This document shows positions 12,432 through 27,320 of a stretch of DNA of 64,000 nucleotides, piece by piece. The position numbers and the translations under genes were made by a program. Each line of letters opens with the position of its first letter. Within the stretch, counting starts at the first letter, position 1. Source of the stretch: Ustulina deusta (Eukaryota > Ascomycota > Sordariomycetes > Xylariales > Xylariaceae); the NCBI GenBank assembly GCA_023159155.1, contig JAJNNX010000066.1:186001-250000 (forward strand). Reading direction: 5' to 3'. The notes under the pieces are model-generated. The model was not told the DNA's origin, did no database searches, and saw only the letters and a list, made by a program, of their open reading frames with translations.

Positions 12432-12565
12432 TGCCAGCGAGTCAAGCTAGCGGGACGCCTGACCTCCCGGAGGTCTCAGATGGATCTATGGAGCTTGTGG
12501 AAAGCATAATACGGAATGCTCAGAAGGCTAGTGAGTTTTTTTCAGGGGATGGTATTGGGATGTGA
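12432..12565 (+). other. Possible additional C-terminal coding of the demethylase in another frame
   Basis: Past the stop at 12429-12431, a different frame stays open to a TGA at 12563-12565. It reads like protein, including PEVSDGSMELVESIIRNAQK. The frame change falls near C-rich runs at about 12395-12412. It could reflect an unrecognised intron, a sequence indel or a real frameshift. No convincing intron was found: a GTAAGC donor at 12195 with an acceptor at 12247 gives the right phase but removes well-formed coding sequence. Confidence 0.4.
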
Positions 12566-13628
12566 GAAGTATCCGGGCGACCTAATAGCATGTGTACGAA
12601 GACAATGGCTGATGAAAATGACGGTGCATCCGGAATTTGAATTTAGGCGTTTGGCGTCACAGGATTGGTTTGTACCAATGATGGGTTTGACATGGCGGTA
12701 CACTAAACCCATATACAGTACCCAGGAAGGCAGACCAGTACACGAGGTTATGGATTCGAAAGAGACGTTGATTTGGGAAGCTGGCAGGGGGGGGACGGGA
12801 AACCTCATGCGCGCTTCGGATGGCGCAGAACGGTTCATGTATAATACGTGGTGACATGTTCACTTGTGGAGTTGAATTGGGTCACGGATAACAACCAATA
12901 GCAACCACAGAACCCGTTGTTGGGGTGGTGGATTTGCTTTGCAGCATCACTTTTAATAGAAGCATCATCAAGGTAAACCAGGCCATGGTGTGGTTTACCA
13001 AGTTAACTAACTCATCGCTCTCGGCTCAAGATCATGCTGATGTTTAGAACTAACCTTTGTCTTTTTTATTCTTCTCCTTCTTCCTCTTTCTTGGGGCACT
13101 ATCAAATCCTATGGTGTGTGATATGTGTACCTAATCTAGATACTCTTAGCATATCATACTTACATGTACCTTTGGCAGGTACAGGATATGTACATGTAGT
13201 TAGGTACCTACATGTAGGTACCAATCAAAGAGCTCTTATCGCTATCAGCAGCGCATTGGAAGCTTACCTATTTGGTGGGGCGCCCAAACATTGGCGCTCC
13301 TCCAAAAACTCCAAAAAAAAAACCATGCAGAAAGCGCGGTGCGACGGACGACCTACTAGTCTAGATACTACCTAATTCATTCTGCCCACCCTGACTTCGG
13401 TGCCGATACAACTACTCGGCTTTCTTTGCTGCCTGGTGGTATCTCCTTTCCTTCGTTCATTTCCTCGGCTGCTGGGGTCTGTTCTCTCCAGGGTCTGTCT
13501 CTTTCAAACGGCTGCCGCATTTCGCTGTCCCAAGGATCCCGTTTCGAGAGGTGCAATCGGCCACCCATCATCGTCACCATCCAAGCGGCAACGGCGGCGG
13601 CGGCGGCACTTCGGACCAGCATTTCGCC
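12566..13628. other. Intergenic region between demethylase and Prp43 genes
   Basis: About 1.06 kb with no supported gene. It contains the end of the demethylase transcription unit, a T-rich stretch at 13055-13090, a cluster of TACATGTA/GGTACC palindromes at 13160-13222 and a CT-rich stretch before the Prp43 start. The last 250 bases are the likely promoter and leader of the helicase gene. Confidence 0.5.
13203..13222. repeat. Perfect 20-bp palindrome
   Basis: GGTACCTACATGTAGGTACC equals its own reverse complement. It is preceded within 50 bases by two further TACATGTA words. The same words recur in other intergenic stretches of the window and not in the coding parts I read. It could be a repeated regulatory site or genome-specific intergenic sequence. 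Confidence 0.8.
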
Positions 13629-16212
<2,584 letters not shown>

Positions 16213-19200
16213 GCTCCGTATGCCATTATTGCCTCGTAGTGTCATCGCGCGTCCCGTGCCCTAGGAGAAAGTCTAAGAGACTAGGAGTTGTACGTCATAA
16301 TGAAGGGATCTGTATCCAGACGTAGTATGCAACTACCCAATGTTGTCTGGTGGCCTGGAGAGGTTGTCGGTAGCACAGAGCGAGAAATTTGTGCTTCTCC
16401 AAGCTAGTTTTGCTATCGCAGGCCTGAAACCAAACTACGGGTCTGTCAGCGTAAAGGTATAGATGGTCGGTTATTTACCCACCACTTCGGCAAAACCACG
16501 TTTATAGAGTTGGGTGCTGTTATTGCCAGGCTCAACTAGAAAGCTCGCTGCGAAACGAAATAATAGAAAGACTTCGGCATTCCAAGTTAAAAAAGCCGTA
16601 GTAAATTCACTGGTTTAATTTGTCGGGAGCGCGTATGTGTCCTCTCCTCTTCCTAGATTCCCGGGGACGTTAGGTTGGGACATATTACGAACGAATTTCC
16701 AACTCCGTTGTAGATAGGTAACTGGGAAGCTAATTGTTCCGGTGTTTGTTTGTTTGTTTGGTGATGTACACATGTATATACTCTATAATGCCCGGTCCGC
16801 TAGAAATTATTCCGTATGATTAGCCATTATGTGGGTAAACAAAAAAAAAAGGTGTTGAACACTAAGAAAAGAAAGAAAAAGGTATCACAGCAGACGCACT
16901 CTTTACATAGTTATCGCGTTCAATTAAGTTATATTATCCCTTGATGACTTGATTTCCCATGCGAAACCATATCTAACTTACGCTAGGAAGTAGAAGGATA
17001 GCCAATCTCCTAGTGTAAGGGCAAGGTGAGCACCCCATATCCGTGAACCTCTCACATTGCCCACCTCACTATATACATTTTCGGGTTTTTTGGGGAGCGG
17101 GGGGGGGGTTTTCTTCTTCTAACTAGGAGCTGGGTACTCTTTATGCTAGTACAATATTCAGTGCTCGTCATACCTGCTTAAAGGATTCAGGTGTGGGTAG
17201 GTACAGAATGTATGCACTTCCAGCCTAACGCGGGTAGAGCGATCGATAGACGATGGGTTTGGAGCCGGGGTAGACGAAGACTCGGAAGCGGGTATCTGGT
17301 ATTCCCTGTCGAATCTCGCTCGTGTGGGTATGGGCTGGGGTAGGTAGGTATTAATAAGTCACACGCGTTGTATTGATTTGAAATGCCGTGTGGTTAGAAC
17401 AGGAAATAGTGTGCCAGGCGTAAACTGGCTCATTCATGGTATCAGGAGGGTTGTATATGGGTTCATAGAACAGGGAGAACATCGTATTGGAAATGGATAG
17501 TGGGTATCTCGAGTAGTTACGAAGAGATGTCGCAGAACCATGTGTACGGCTGAGATATACTCATTATCTATGGGTTTTAAGATTACGCAGTAGCACCTAT
17601 CTATTTGCATAGACTTGAGCACTTGTAAATTAGGTACGGAGTGATATGTCGTTGTGAATAGTTAGCGGAGTGAGTTTCCGCGGTATTTTTAGATGGGAGA
17701 GAAGTTGCAAAGACCTAACGCCTCAACACTAGCGACGCTGCGGCCTAAGCATTTTGAAGGGTTCCGGGCCCTTCGAAACTTGGAAGTCCTCGGTTTGGAG
17801 GGGGGAAAGGGTGTATATTTCATACATCAAGCTCACGTGCACAGAACGTATCATGGAGGGCAGCACTCGCGGATACGGGATCCCACATGATTCGACGCGA
17901 AGCCGAAAGCAGTCGTCAAGGTCATGCTTCATCGCAGATGATCTGTTTTCCCTTGATTTCGTTCATGCAGCTTTCCTTCGTTTCCGGTGCTTTGGCACAG
18001 AGAGCCAGGATTCGGCCAATCTTTCCATCAATAATTACGCGATATTAACAACTTCAGTATAATATCACAGAAGTCGACCCCACGGTATGGGTAACGTTTC
18101 TGCTGATTAAGTCCCCTGACCCGTTTCATGGATTCGGGGACGTCGGGAACGTGTGGGATATCATGGTTGCCGCGACAAGCGACATTGCCTTGCTTGGATG
18201 CACTTCATCGAGCGCCGACGTCCCAGACCTGCATCAGCGACTCTCAATACCGTACTTTCAAGAATTTAGGTATAAGGAACGGTCAAACATACGGATGGGC
18301 TGTGGTTGGTGTTGTTGCGCAAAAGGTTGTAGCCCAAACGTGGCATCGTGATATTCTAGGTCTCAATAATAATCCAGTCAATATATTATATATCAGTCTC
18401 TCCGTCTCAGCCACGCACCCTCATTGCACTGCTTTCTGTAGAATAAAACAATACATTTTCACAATACTCCCTACTTTGACTTCTGTAGCTAGAGTACATG
18501 CAGTGGTAGCCCCCACATCGGGAGCGATTTGACGCCTTTTCAAGCGCAGCCAAATGGTTCCCATCAAACATGTCGCATGCTGAGCTAAATCACCGAGTAT
18601 ACTTACTTATCACTATCATCGAGGAGCATTTACTGTACAATTTCAAGCCGAGCACTTAGGTTGAGATAGGAGAAGTGAGCCCCCCTTCCATCTTGCCAAG
18701 TATTGCGATGATAGTCTATCTCCGCCTACTCCGCTATTTCGTCTTTTTCGTGCATCTTTAGTTCATCAGAATGATGTCTGTTGTTGTCAAGATATACCCA
18801 TGTGCGGCCGGAGTTTGATTTATGAGTTCTATAATTGATTTTTTCCCCGGCCATATGAAGTTTTAATCCATATGGTTTTGTGCTTATGCGCTCGATTTCT
18901 ATTAACGTACTGGGCACGCTGAAATCATGTTGTTTAAAAGTTGACGATTAGCATCCCCCTTAATTTTATGGCACAATTGGTCTGCCGGATACCAAGCGGA
19001 ATTCTGCATACCTCGTATCAATACTACGCTGTCTATGCTGGCCTTGCCTCTAATGACAGCTGTATGGGGTCATATTACATAGAAGTTCAAGATATGTCAG
19101 AAGTAAAAATATGTATGGCCTGCTAATTCGAGTACCGGTAATTGCCCCCACGGAGCGGGCGCCAAACGAATTTAGGGCAGCGAAGAATTATTTTTGGAGT

Positions 19201-19695
19201 CACTACAGACTCGGCCCAGTTTTGAACTACGGAGCCGAAGCGACGGTCCCGAAACGTTCTTTGCAGGTCTGGTCACCGCGTCTAGCTGGGAATAGATGGG
19301 TAACTGGATCGAGGCGCTGCGCCAATGCAAACATAGAACATGCCTGATGACACATACGAAAGGAAACTGACTGCATTCGGTGCCGTGATTTATAGTAGTG
19401 AGTGGCTGGCTTGACATGTTGCTATGTAGCATTGTATGGTCACAGATTACGGTTAAATTGGGACAAAATTAGTGTTTCTATCCAATGGATGGTTTGGCGG
19501 GTGCAACACTGCCCGATACTGTTTTGTCGGGTTATGCTCCTAAAGTCTCTCTTATGTCCTCGTGTCCAAGGTTAAATTTGAGGTCCTCAGGCATGTATCT
19601 AGTTTCCAATTGACATCGTAAATCGCTCCAAAAGGTAGCTTCGACTACGTATTCCACTCTAAAGGGGCCTTGGAGGAGATGTGAGAGACACGGCG
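16213..19695. other. Gene-poor intergenic region, left part of the island
   Basis: About 3.5 kb with no supported gene. It holds the Prp43 terminator region, GTTT repeats near 16745, homopolymer runs (G near 17100, A near 16840) and GGTAGGTA words near 17340. Open frames are short and lack recognisable domains or codon-position bias. The sequence just upstream of 19696 may hold an unrecognised first exon of the membrane-protein gene. Confidence 0.45.
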
Positions 19696-20514
19696 ATGAG
19701 AATGCCTAAGTTCCACAGCCCTGTCGAGGCTGAGAAAGACATAGTTGCATTCATGGCTATCAGACACGATGACGAGATCGAAACTGGGATAACGACCGCT
19801 GTCGAAACACAAGAAGCCACAGGTACTAGTGTAATCTCGGCTTCCAAGATCGAGGACGGAACTTCAACGTCTCCCATTCAAGATCGGACTTCATCCGTCA
19901 GCCAGAATGCGTGGCCATGGTATGGGGGCTGGACTCCGGGTGCTGGTCCGCTATCAGGGCAATGGGGTGGGACGCCAACTACAGTTATCACTCTCGCCTC
20001 GACGGTTACATATACGGAACCATATCCAACAGCAGATATTTCCCAATCGCCATCGCTCGATCCGACGACATCCCAAACCCGAACCGATCGTCCGGGCATT
20101 AGTGGCCCTGCGGCCGCTGGAATTGGTGTTAGTGCTAGTGTCGGACTGCTCGGGCTCTGTCTCGCAGCCTTATACTTCTGTAGAAAACGTTCGTGTCGGC
20201 GTAGGCATCAGTCGCCACGGATACAAAGGTCGGAGAGTGTGACAATTAGCGATGCCATCTGGCCACCATATCCTTATTCAGCATCCAACGAATCGCCGGT
20301 CGAACTTTCGGCAGTACGACAACCTAAAGAGATGTGCGCTGAAACGGGGGTTCGCGAAAAGGACGTGTCGAATCATTCGGAGGTCGCTGAGCTGCACGCG
20401 GGAGGGCTGGTGATTCGAGAAGCTGGAATAATGGGCGTCGAGAGCTGTTGTGCGCATCAGCAGGTCGATACTCGTAGTAGCGACCATGGTATTCTTGCAG
20501 ATTCTGATGATTAG
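19696..20514 (+). CDS. Single-pass membrane protein with Ser/Thr-rich ectodomain, unknown function
   Basis: A 272-residue frame from the ATG at 19696. The first half is Ser/Thr-rich. A Gly/Ala-rich segment (about 137-160, PAAAGIGVSASVGLLGLCLA then ALYFC) is a clear transmembrane helix. A basic cluster (RKRSCRRRH) follows and then a hydrophilic tail, a topology like fungal WSC/Mid2-style surface proteins: outside N-terminus, helix, basic stop-transfer, cytoplasmic tail. No signal peptide is visible and stop codons lie just upstream, so either a first exon is missing or the gene is decayed. No cysteine-rich WSC domain is seen. It stands alone in a gene-poor stretch. Function is unknown; the topology call is inference from composition. 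Confidence 0.55.
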   Translation: MRMPKFHSPVEAEKDIVAFMAIRHDDEIETGITTAVETQEATGTSVISASKIEDGTSTSPIQDRTSSVSQNAWPWYGGWTPGAGPLSGQWGGTPTTVITLASTVTYTEPYPTADISQSPSLDPTTSQTRTDRPGISGPAAAGIGVSASVGLLGLCLAALYFCRKRSCRRRHQSPRIQRSESVTISDAIWPPYPYSASNESPVELSAVRQPKEMCAETGVREKDVSNHSEVAELHAGGLVIREAGIMGVESCCAHQQVDTRSSDHGILADSDD

Positions 20515-23500
20515 CTCCGAGGAATCGAGGCTATAAGGACAGTTCCTAGACTGAAGGTCAATAGGATGAAAAGTAGAACATCAATAATTTAGATTGGAAG
20601 ACCACTAGAAGAAATGGATTGTGGCCTAACTTCTAATAGGGGGATAATTACGACAAAAGAGGATTTTCTTTTTCTTTTTTTTTATACGCCTGGTCCAGTC
20701 AAAATTTAGCAACCCCTATTCGTTCCGGATTCGGAGCATAAAATCCTTAGCACTGCTCATGCTACAACTGTACCTCTGTATTTACACTCAGTTAACTCTG
20801 ATTCCTGGAACAAACAATGTGATTAGTTGTTGTATGAACGGTACACAAAGTTTCAGCACGTGCTTACATGCGACCAACAACACAAGCGTATCACTAGAAA
20901 TCTCTAAGTAGTTCTCTACAACGTCTCATCTCTTGATTGAAGTACTTGTGAATTGTTTTATACAAGGTATATCGATTCGGTTGGTGCAGAGAAAGATAGC
21001 CGGGATGCCTAGCCGAAAACCACCACACCTTTGTACTGAGGTTGCAGTATAGTTATACACCCAAGAAGGCCCTTTGGACCAGAGTTACCAGGGGTCGAAA
21101 CAATCACGCCACTACGTCTTTGGAATCACAATGGATTCGGCGACTCGCACAACACTAGGTACCCTCTATTTGCCGCTTAATGTCGTGATTCGCTAGGAAA
21201 GGAAACTCCAGAAATCCGATGTCAACAGAAGGCGAATTTGACATTCATGCCATGGCAATTACGCACCACCACTGGCTTGATGTACCTCGGTAGTTGGATG
21301 TGGCAACGCTACCACTAGGTGAGGGCGATTTCGCTTCCAGCAAAGTTGGGTTGGAGTGAGGAGGATGTTGATCACCCTCCCATCACCACGGCATAAACCG
21401 GCGCTTCGAACGAAATATTCCTATTCAGCTAAGCATCTGGTAGGTCACAGGATAGCAATCTATAAAGCACTGGAAAATAAATATCAAATTTTCTCAACGC
21501 CGTTCGACTTTACCTATCGCTTAGGAATAATGCTGAATTCGGTACAGTATTGATTGTATCCTACTATCTCGGTTCGGAGATATCAAACTCCAGCCACCTG
21601 GCATCTCGGCACTATTATACTCTAACAATTCCGAAGTGATCAGTATAGAAGCACACGACGGCAACATTAAAATCACATTGGAAACTTTCCAGGAGTGTTA
21701 ACACTTAAAGGCTACCTTTTGTTTACAACTACTAGTAGCACAATTGAGACAGTGTGGGTCGCTTTGACTTGGATATAATTACGGAAATAAGTGTTGCCAA
21801 GAGTGTCTTCGACAGGGCTATTTCTTATGGGTCTGCCTTAGATAGCTTCACGTAGCTATTTACTTACGCAAGACTCTTCTTCCTCCACGAATTAGTTTCA
21901 TTTCCAATCATCAATTGATTAGCGGCAGATCTACTAGAGAAAACAGTATTGATGTGTTAGGTAGTCCCTAAGTCTATTGTTTGGGAACTAATACATAGCA
22001 TAATGCCAGCCTGTCGGTTGGTTTGGCTCGTCCCCTTTAACACTTCCAGCGACTTTACTCACGATGGAATTATGTTCTAAAGCAGGTTGTACACAATCCA
22101 TCTTCTTCTACGTGTACTACCATGTAAACTTAACTACCTAGATTATGGTACAAAAAGCGGGGATAATTGCGAGTGTCTTGATTCTACGTGTAATGCAACG
22201 GCTTTGGATATATTCTAATCTATGACTCCTTGGTCAACATGGAGCCTCCCACACCCTTTTTGGATATCATACCTTGGCAGAATAACATGTGAAACCTGGT
22301 GATGCCATTGTGGGAGCCGGCAAGTAAACACACAAGGGAAGATTGCAATTAGAAGAGAGAGAAAAAGTATCGTGTTTCTGAGGAGACTTTTTCAAGATAA
22401 GCAGATGGAGTTGAGAACTTGCTGTAAAATTTTATGGCTATTAAACACACCACGCCAGTAATTCATGTAAGGAGACAAATGGCCGGCATTAACAAAATCT
22501 GGTGCCACAGTAATTGATTTGCCAATAGTTTGTACAGACTATCTGCCTAATTTGAAGTTATTAGCTCAATGACGTTAACGTCAACATCAACACCAGCCTT
22601 CAAAACACGGTTACATGTCGATCTCTTCGATCCGTGGGGGACGCTTTTGCTCAGAAATGTGTGTACCTGTCAGCACACCCATCTCTATCTAGTTTTTTGT
22701 CTCCAGGTGGGGGAGCGGAAGGCAGCCGTTATGCACTCGTTGTTCCAGTGTGGGTGCCAATGATGCCGAAGGTGCTAGTGGGAGGATCAGAAGAATCTAC
22801 GCGGCTTCCGACAGTGATTTATTGGGGGTTTCCCTGGCCTCGTTGTCGAATAGGAAGCAGGAAAGGGGTGCGCTAGAATAAAAAAGTTGGGACAGGGGCG
22901 TCATGTGTAGTGTACAACAGGCTGTGGTGGTACACTCTAGGTCATAGCCACCCCCCCTAGCGTATATTATTTGTACATTCATCCCGTTGACTGCTGGTGG
23001 GAGTTCCATGTGCCAATGCTCTGGCTCCTGTGCAAGGACTATGGTGATGACATGGCCAATCATTTCATTCGTATTTCTCATCGCCGGGGTACGAATCCGT
23101 CTATCAGATGATTTTCTAGTCTTTTGATGCTTGTGATGACCTACGCTCTGATGTCGAAGGCTGGAAGGGGGGAGAAGGCCGGGTTAGCGGCAGAGGTATT
23201 TATCATGGATCATAGCACAAAAATACAATTCTGCCATGAAGGCTTTTGCACATCGAGTAGATCTCCAAACGTCAGACATCCCCGTCTATATTACAACACA
23301 CTCCATGAAACAAGCAGTTTGGTTCCCAAGCTACCTACACCAAGAAGTGGACACAGCGGAGGCATCTCGAGCATAAAGGTTGTTTACAAGAGAATCTCGA
23401 ATCGCGGCATTACCCGGGTTTTCTGGCACAACACATTATTAAAGCCATGATTGGATCAAGAACATTCACCGGGTGATAGAACAAGCAGCCCAGCTGGTTC

Positions 23501-26500
23501 TGTGGCGGTTGAAGCGGATAACTTTTCTTTTATTCTAGACATTAAATACAAGGGTTGTGTTCGGATAGAATAGCCGAAGGTGAAAAGGATTGCCAGAGAT
23601 TCAAGATACTTGGTACGAATAAAATAGTGTATTTGTGGATGTGGAGCATATATGTGTAGATAGGAAAAAGATGCACCTACATTATAGTCAGAATTCGGCA
23701 GATTGTCACTTCTCATGGAGAGGTTTTGATGGAAAGTTGCCAATGGGTCGTAGTATACAGAGTAGAGTGTGTAGTTAGCGTCGGCAATGCCAGCGGAGCC
23801 AAAAAAAAATAAAGGAGTCTCCTATATGTTGAGGAATCGATGCTGTTTGCTTGGTATAAGCAACGCCCACCCAGGTAAGACACTGCCAACTATTAGAACA
23901 TAAAACAGGAAAAGAAAACGAAGAGAGCTATGGGCTTTGTCAGGATACACTGATCACTGTTTTCAACCAAGGAATCTCATAGGCTCATAACACTTCAAGG
24001 TGGAACTTCCTACAAGCTCACTTCAAACATATGGTCCACTCCTATTCATCATACTAAGTAATATTCTTCTATGCGTTGCCTTTGTATCATCCTTCTAGGC
24101 AGGGGACAACTTTACTTTCTCATATCGAGTACATTTCAAAAGGCTTCCAGGAGGCTTTTCCCGTTTTGTACTGCGGTCATGAGATTTAACTAGTATCTGT
24201 ACAATTAATGTGTTCGAACACTTGGCCGTACTTATTTCCCGAAATACCGCGGATCCAAAATAATTATACCATTGCAGTTATCTGATATCACCTAAGAAAA
24301 TCGCAGCTCTAACATAAATCCCCCAAAACTGATCGCCTTTTTATCTCAAGTTCACCCTCAACCCCGGTGGAATATGTAGAGGGATGCAAGGGTGTTCCCT
24401 TTCCCGGTGCGGGGGACATCTTACACCGGTTCGCTCTTTAACTGTTCCTGCGAAGCGAGTGACCCGAATGACTGCGGCTGAAGACGACATGGGACTCGTG
24501 TCGTCGCTATTCATCGAATGGCATAGGACTGTCGATATGTCTCAGCAACGTTGATGGCTGGCTGAAGGAATGGGGGCAATGACACCTCGTTGTGACACGA
24601 CGGCGGTATCATGAATGAGAACGAGCATGACCGTTGTTATTTTGTGCTATACATTTTAGCTTATTTCAAGATGCTTCAAGGTGAAGGATTAAATTGGCGT
24701 TTTTATTTGTATTTCTATTTTTTTACAATATGGAAAACGAAGCATTCGGTACTGTCGCGCCTTCAGCAACTAAACCAGGCTTTCTATTCGAGCTTTAACA
24801 AGCGAGTTGGTTAATAGGGGAAGTGCCTAGATAGAACGGCTAAAACGTGGAGTAGCCGTAGAGCCATCGAAGTACGCTGGAAGCCGCGGAATGGCGATTG
24901 TTAACACTGAGAACTTGGAAGTTATCGACTGCGAAGGATGTCACTACTGCATATCCAGCACATATGCGCATGCCGGGAGCTAATGCAACTGAATCACGTG
25001 TTAGCTTTTCAAGTGGCTTCGAGAGAGTGTGGCAACAAGGGTTGAGCAGAGTCAGGGGGGGTCAACTCCCCTGTTCCCCGATTTGCGGAGAGACAGTTTG
25101 ACACTCACCCCTCCACAGTGATCCAATTCTTGAATGCAGCAATCCCCGGAGAGCAAGGGCCGCCTGCTGTGCTACCCTGTCAGCATCGTAGTGTGGTGTT
25201 TTCCGTTTTCCGCGAAGATAAAAACTGGTATGATAGGCGACGCAGAAGCAAGATAATATATACTTGAGCATTAGTGTAGAGAGCCGAATTTCCCGATTGC
25301 CACGGAACCCCCACGGCGAGCAGATCTGCTAGTGTCGTCAGCGTCAAGCGACCGGGCATACCGTTTTCCTTTCAGCCTCATCCATAGGTGATGTGGTTCG
25401 TGCGACACAGCAAGGTTGCCCCAGTCATTGCTGGAGCTCAGCAATTACAATGTACAGGGGTCACAGTTGCGAATGGGAATTACTCGCAGGAAGAAACATG
25501 GATACCTCGACATACATAGTACCTGGCGAAGCGTGCATATGTACTTCTACAAATATCCTATACTATACTACATTGGCGTACCAGCACGTCGCATTCTGAT
25601 GCAGAGTAATAAGAGGCCCCCTTGCGCACCGAGCCAAGACGTAGTGTAGCTACACCTGTATGTGGTAGTGGCAGATTCTCCTCTCGACGATTTGTCTTCC
25701 CAAGGTTGAACCCTAGGCCGAGCCTATTGATAGCGTTGGAAAGGAATCGCTCATTGCGACGACCGAGCGGTTTCAGTGGCTCGGCTATATTTATACATTT
25801 AAACATGCTTTTAGGTGGTGTCAGGGTGGGCGCAAGAAGAAGCAAGTGTACACTCCAAGTTACAGTAGCTAGGTAGTCAGTTGAAGAACCAATAAGCTGC
25901 GACAGAATACCGAATCTGACATGGAAGGTTATTATCTAGCATGCCTTTGCATGATGAGCTGCTTGTGTAGGAGTGTACATCTTTTTTTATACATGATATA
26001 GTAATGTTTAGATACACTGCGATTCTTAAATAGTATTTTGGAATACCAAAAAAACGATCACTGCGACTGGCGCACTCCGTTCCGACCCATGCATGATGCG
26101 ATGCCGAACTATAAATATTATAGGTTAAAGGTGCCTTAGGCTGCTTCTAGCTGCCGTTCGCTTCCACACTTACGGCGTTCCACGCCTCTGCAAGGAAGAC
26201 AGAAGAGGAGAAGAAAAAAATAAAAAAGAACCCGACATTATGGGGGATAAGACATGTCCCTCACACTACGGTCTTGAGCAGAAGTCTCCACATGTTACCG
26301 CTGGCCCCTGTTTGTCACATGGATCTTGTGAGGCAAGTAGTGTAGTGTAAACGGAACGCGTGGCAAGGATTTCCCACTCTCGTTAATAGTACCCGTTTCT
26401 TGAGGGGGGGGGACCGGGTTATAATGCTATTCGAGAAGGCCAGCGTGGGATTGATCCAGACACCCCTCTCATGATACCATGATAGAACGGGTCTGAGGCA

Positions 26501-26901
26501 CACTTCGGTTCTTCGTTCCTAAGGGATCGGGTTCTGGCACTGTTTAGTGTACACAAACTTGCGTTATGATCCATGTTGAGATGATGCGCGCATAGTGGTA
26601 TCCCAGTATATCAGCATGCTCCCTTCTGAACCCTAGGTTGGCCTCCTTGCTTTTTCTTCTCGCTGACGCCATACTGCACAGAAGGGAGAAGCCCTTCGAC
26701 TACCAATTTCCGGCTCAAACGCTTGAAAACTTGGCTTTACTGATTGGACGCTTCTTGTCCTTTAGTTATACACCCGCCGCTTGGCTGCCAGCGGACAGTC
26801 ACCCTTTTTAATACGTCTAACGATTGTGTTCTTCCACTTACACCAGCTTTGGCGGAAAACTACCCTATTTCGAGAAACAATTTAGAACAACGTCCTCAGC
26901 A
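20515..26901. other. Gene-poor intergenic region, middle of the island
   Basis: About 6.4 kb in which I see no convincing gene on either strand, after looking for frames joinable by plausible introns. It is moderately AT-rich with scattered homopolymers. No transposase, reverse transcriptase, terminal repeat or tRNA was recognised. A one-mismatch B-box-like word (GGTACGAATCC, about 23088) lacks the rest of a tRNA. The end before 26902 is probably the promoter of the small cysteine-motif gene. Confidence 0.45.
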
Positions 26902-27320
26902 ATGAGTGGCAGCGGCGGTTTCTATAAGTACCGCTGCAAGTACTTCTTTACTCATGAATGCCCAAATTGGGTATACGTGAACAACACCGCGTGCGCTGAA
27001 TGTAGCGTGAGTAGAGGGATATTGATTCTCCCAGACGGCTATACAACGCTGACTAATAGTCGGATATTTAGGCTCAAGGGCGAGATGCCGAACCGGCGAC
27101 ATCTCAAGCGCCTGTGATGAGATATTCACGGGAAATATGCGTCCCCCGAGTCAAAGACGGCGTGTTGCATTACACACTGATGGAGGTAGAGACCGCCCCG
27201 ACCGACACTGCCAGTAATTACTGGGCCGTAGGCTACAGGGCCAACAACCAGACTCAAACTCAGGTCCCGACAACTACCAGTGCCCTTCCTGGAACCCCAA
27301 CAACGACCACTACTTTCTGA
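26902..27320 (+). CDS. Small cysteine-motif protein, two exons, unknown function
   Basis: Exons are 26902-27006 and 27072-27320. The 65-bp intron has a GTGAGT donor, a GACTAAT branch site and a TTTAG acceptor. Without splicing the first frame ends early; with splicing a second open frame joins in phase to give 117 residues. The N-terminus (MSGSGGFYKYRCKYFFTHEC) is aromatic and contains C12-x7-C20-x10-C31-x2-C34, a possible zinc site, with a further Cys58. The middle (REICVPRVKDGVLHYTLMEV) looks folded. The tail is Thr/Gln-rich. There is no signal peptide or membrane segment. I recall small fungal proteins with a similar start but cannot name a family. It stands alone, several kilobases from any housekeeping gene. 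Confidence 0.72.

Noticed and set aside
23082..23100. A B-box-like word (GGTACGAATCC) hinting at a tRNA.
   Set aside because: One mismatch to consensus, and no A box or acceptor-stem pairing found around it.
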